Source: Bdellovibrionales bacterium (GTDB lineage Bacteria > Bdellovibrionota > Bacteriovoracia > Bacteriovoracales > Bacteriovoracaceae). From it: DNA of 7,996 nucleotides. Position 1 is the stretch's first letter. The number at the start of each line of letters is the position of its first letter. The stretch covers positions 1-7,996 of the forward strand of contig DAOVTR010000061.1 in the NCBI GenBank assembly GCA_030633015.1, read 5' to 3'. Of this stretch, positions 6,406 to 7,996 are shown piece after piece. Under the pieces are notes generated by a model, which was not told where the DNA came from, did not search any database, and was given only the letters and a program-made list of their open reading frames with translations. The translations under genes and the position numbers were made by a program.

Positions 6406-7836
6406 ATGACAACTAGAGTGAGGTTTGCTCCAAGTCCTACTGGTAATCTTCATATTGGAGGAGCAAGAACTGCAATTTTTAATTATTTATTTGCTAAAGC
6501 AACTTATGGAGTAAATATTTTAAGAATTGAAGATACTGATTTAGAGCGTTCGACAAAAGAGTCCGAAGATATAGTTATTGAAAATTTAAAATGGCTTGGC
6601 ATTGATTTTCAAGAAGGGCCTGATAATCCTGGTAAGCTAGGGCCTTATAGGCAATCTGAGCGATTTGATCTGTACAAAAAATATGCTTTAAAGTTAGTTG
6701 ATGAGGGGAAGGCCTTCCATTGTTTTTGTACTAATGAAGAGTTGGAAGCCAAAAAAGAAATTGCAATGAAAGAAAATCGAGCTCCTCATTACGATGGAAC
6801 ATGTAAAAAACTGTCTAAAAATGAAATTCAAGAGAGATTGGATAAAGGTGAACCTGCAGTCATTCGTTTTAGTGCTCCTAAAAAAGCATATTCATTTAAA
6901 GATCTTGTAAGAGGAGACGTTGAATTCCCAGTTGATATGGTTGGAGATTTTGTAATCTTAAGATCAAACGGCCTTCCTGTTTATAATTATTGTTGTGTAA
7001 TTGATGATTGGTTAATGCAAATCACTCACGTTTTAAGGGCCGAAGATCATCTTCCTAATACCGTTCGGCAGCTTATGATATATGAAGGATTAGGACAAAA
7101 TCATCCAGTTTTCGGACATGTTTCTTTGCTTGTAGGAGAAGATAGGCAAAAGCTTTCTAAAAGGCACGGAGCGACTTCAGTTCAAATGTATATTGATGAT
7201 TCATATATGCAAGAGGCAATGAATAATTATTTATGCCAGTTGGGTTGGTCACATCCTGATGAAAAAGATATTTTTACTATGGATGAGTTATCTAAAATAT
7301 TTGATCTAACCAGATTTACGAAGGCCCCATCTCTTTATGATATGGAAAAACTTAATTGGGTAAATGGCCAACACTTGCGAGAATTATCAGTTGATCAACT
7401 ATGGAATAGGGCCAAGCCTTTTATAAGTTCCAATGAGTTTATGAGTCAAAATGATGTTTGGCAGAAAGAGTTTTTAGATCTTTTTAAAATTAAAATTGAT
7501 AGATTTAGTGAATATAATAAACATTTAGATGATTTGTTTAGGGCATCAAATATTGAAAATGATGGTATGAATGAAATTTTTTCTTGGGAAAGTACTTTAT
7601 CTATGAAAGGGTATTTGAATTTGGAACTTGATAAATTGATTGCTCAAAATAAAATATTTGCAGAGCTAAGTGATTTTGAGTTCTGGATTAATCATTTGAA
7701 GTCAGAGATGAAAATAAAAGGTAAAAATTTATTTAAAGGCTTAAGGGGAGTTATTACCGGAATGGATGAAGGGCCCGACGTAAAAAGATTGGCCATGCTT
7801 ACTCCACTAGAAATTATAAAAAAGAGGATAGGTTAG
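6406..7836 (+). CDS. gltX: Glutamyl-tRNA synthetase
   Basis: This 476-residue protein is a bacterial-type glutamyl-tRNA synthetase (usual length about 470-490). It charges tRNA-Glu, and glutamyl-tRNA can also feed tetrapyrrole synthesis in bacteria using the C5 route. The N-terminus RVRFAPSPTGNLHIGGARTA carries the HIGH-type motif HIGG at 16-19, followed by RIEDTD (40-45). THVLRAEDHLPNT (207-219) and KLSKRHGA (249-256) complete the active site. The C-terminal helical anticodon-binding region ends with KGKNLFKGLRGVITG (438-452), usual for GluRS. A zinc-site spacing like that of the E. coli enzyme is visible, C106-x-C108-x24-C133, but the fourth ligand position (His in E. coli) is K135. The start is supported by AGAGG at 6395-6399, overlapping the glnS stop region, six bases before the ATG. 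Close spacing on both sides supports one operon with glnS and cysS. Confidence in identity is very high; whether the enzyme is strictly tRNA-Glu specific cannot be read directly. Confidence 0.97.
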   Translation: MTTRVRFAPSPTGNLHIGGARTAIFNYLFAKATYGVNILRIEDTDLERSTKESEDIVIENLKWLGIDFQEGPDNPGKLGPYRQSERFDLYKKYALKLVDEGKAFHCFCTNEELEAKKEIAMKENRAPHYDGTCKKLSKNEIQERLDKGEPAVIRFSAPKKAYSFKDLVRGDVEFPVDMVGDFVILRSNGLPVYNYCCVIDDWLMQITHVLRAEDHLPNTVRQLMIYEGLGQNHPVFGHVSLLVGEDRQKLSKRHGATSVQMYIDDSYMQEAMNNYLCQLGWSHPDEKDIFTMDELSKIFDLTRFTKAPSLYDMEKLNWVNGQHLRELSVDQLWNRAKPFISSNEFMSQNDVWQKEFLDLFKIKIDRFSEYNKHLDDLFRASNIENDGMNEIFSWESTLSMKGYLNLELDKLIAQNKIFAELSDFEFWINHLKSEMKIKGKNLFKGLRGVITGMDEGPDVKRLAMLTPLEIIKKRIG

Positions 7837-7838
7837 AG

Positions 7839-7996
7839 ATGTTAACAGAAGTAAAAATATATAATAATCTCATAAGAAAAAAAGAACTTTTTCATCCGAT
7901 TACACCGGGAGAAGTTAAATTTTATTCCTGTGGCCCAACAACATATGATTATCCTCATATTGGTAATGGCATGGCGCTAGTCATTGGCGATTTAAT
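7839..7996 (+). CDS. cysS: Cysteinyl-tRNA synthetase, N-terminal fragment (3' end outside window)
   Basis: The first 52 codons of a class I cysteinyl-tRNA synthetase are visible before the window ends. EVKIYNNLIRKKELFHPITP, GEVKFYSCGPTTYDYPHIGN follow the family's N-terminus closely. C31 in the SCGPTTYD stretch corresponds to the zinc ligand that binds the cysteine substrate (Cys28 in E. coli), and HIGN at 40-43 is the HIGH motif. The residues after it, GMALVIGDL, differ from the usual GRTFVAFDV or ARTFVVFDV pattern, the conserved Arg-Thr being Met-Ala. The start ATG lies two bases after the gltX stop, with AGGATAGG at 7825-7832 as ribosome-binding site, so translation is probably coupled. 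KMSKS and the anticodon domain are outside the window, so completeness of the gene cannot be judged. Proteins of the related MshC type are possible in principle but are known from actinobacteria. Confidence 0.9.
   Translation, partial: MLTEVKIYNNLIRKKELFHPITPGEVKFYSCGPTTYDYPHIGNGMALVIGDL

Overview
This is an AT-rich chromosomal stretch, fully coding on the + strand, from what looks like a Gram-negative (didermic) bacterium. It carries seven genes: the 3' end of ndk, two tandem LtaS/OpgB-type membrane phosphotransferases of the sulfatase superfamily, a CarD/CdnL-type RNA polymerase-binding regulator, glnS, gltX and the 5' end of cysS. The combination of CarD, GlnRS and low GC would fit the Bdellovibrionota (Bacteriovorax-like) or a related former deltaproteobacterial group. 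That placement is inference from gene content and composition and was not tested by any search.

Layout. Positions 1-134 hold the C-terminal 44 codons or so of nucleoside diphosphate kinase, with its active-site histidine motif. Six bases later begins the first five-TM alkaline-phosphatase-fold transferase (141-2015), and 15 bases after it the second (2031-3962). These three genes are close enough to be one transcript. The largest non-coding gap, 3963-4118 (156 bases), separates them from carD (4119-4595). It holds a TATAAT hexamer and a perfect 10-base palindrome and probably contains the carD promoter. A 96-base gap then leads to glnS (4692-6395), gltX (6406-7836) and cysS (from 7839, running off the window). 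These are spaced 10 and 2 bases apart and almost certainly co-transcribed.

How the genes work together. The two membrane enzymes probably each transfer a phospholipid-derived head group (phosphoglycerol or phosphoethanolamine) onto a glycan or lipid on the periplasmic side of the inner membrane; acceptor and donor cannot be read from sequence. CarD is a global activator that stabilises the open promoter complex, in known cases at rRNA and other growth-related promoters. The three class I aminoacyl-tRNA synthetases charge Gln, Glu and Cys tRNAs. A CarD gene just upstream of a translation operon is a plausible growth-control neighbourhood, though no regulatory link is shown here.

I found no CRISPR array, insertion sequence, integrase, tRNA or rRNA gene, toxin-antitoxin pair or defence system. 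The points worth a second look are modest: the divergent tandem LtaS-like pair, residue changes in the GluRS zinc site and after the CysRS HIGN motif, long A/T homopolymers in the first transferase gene, and the two regulatory gaps around carD.
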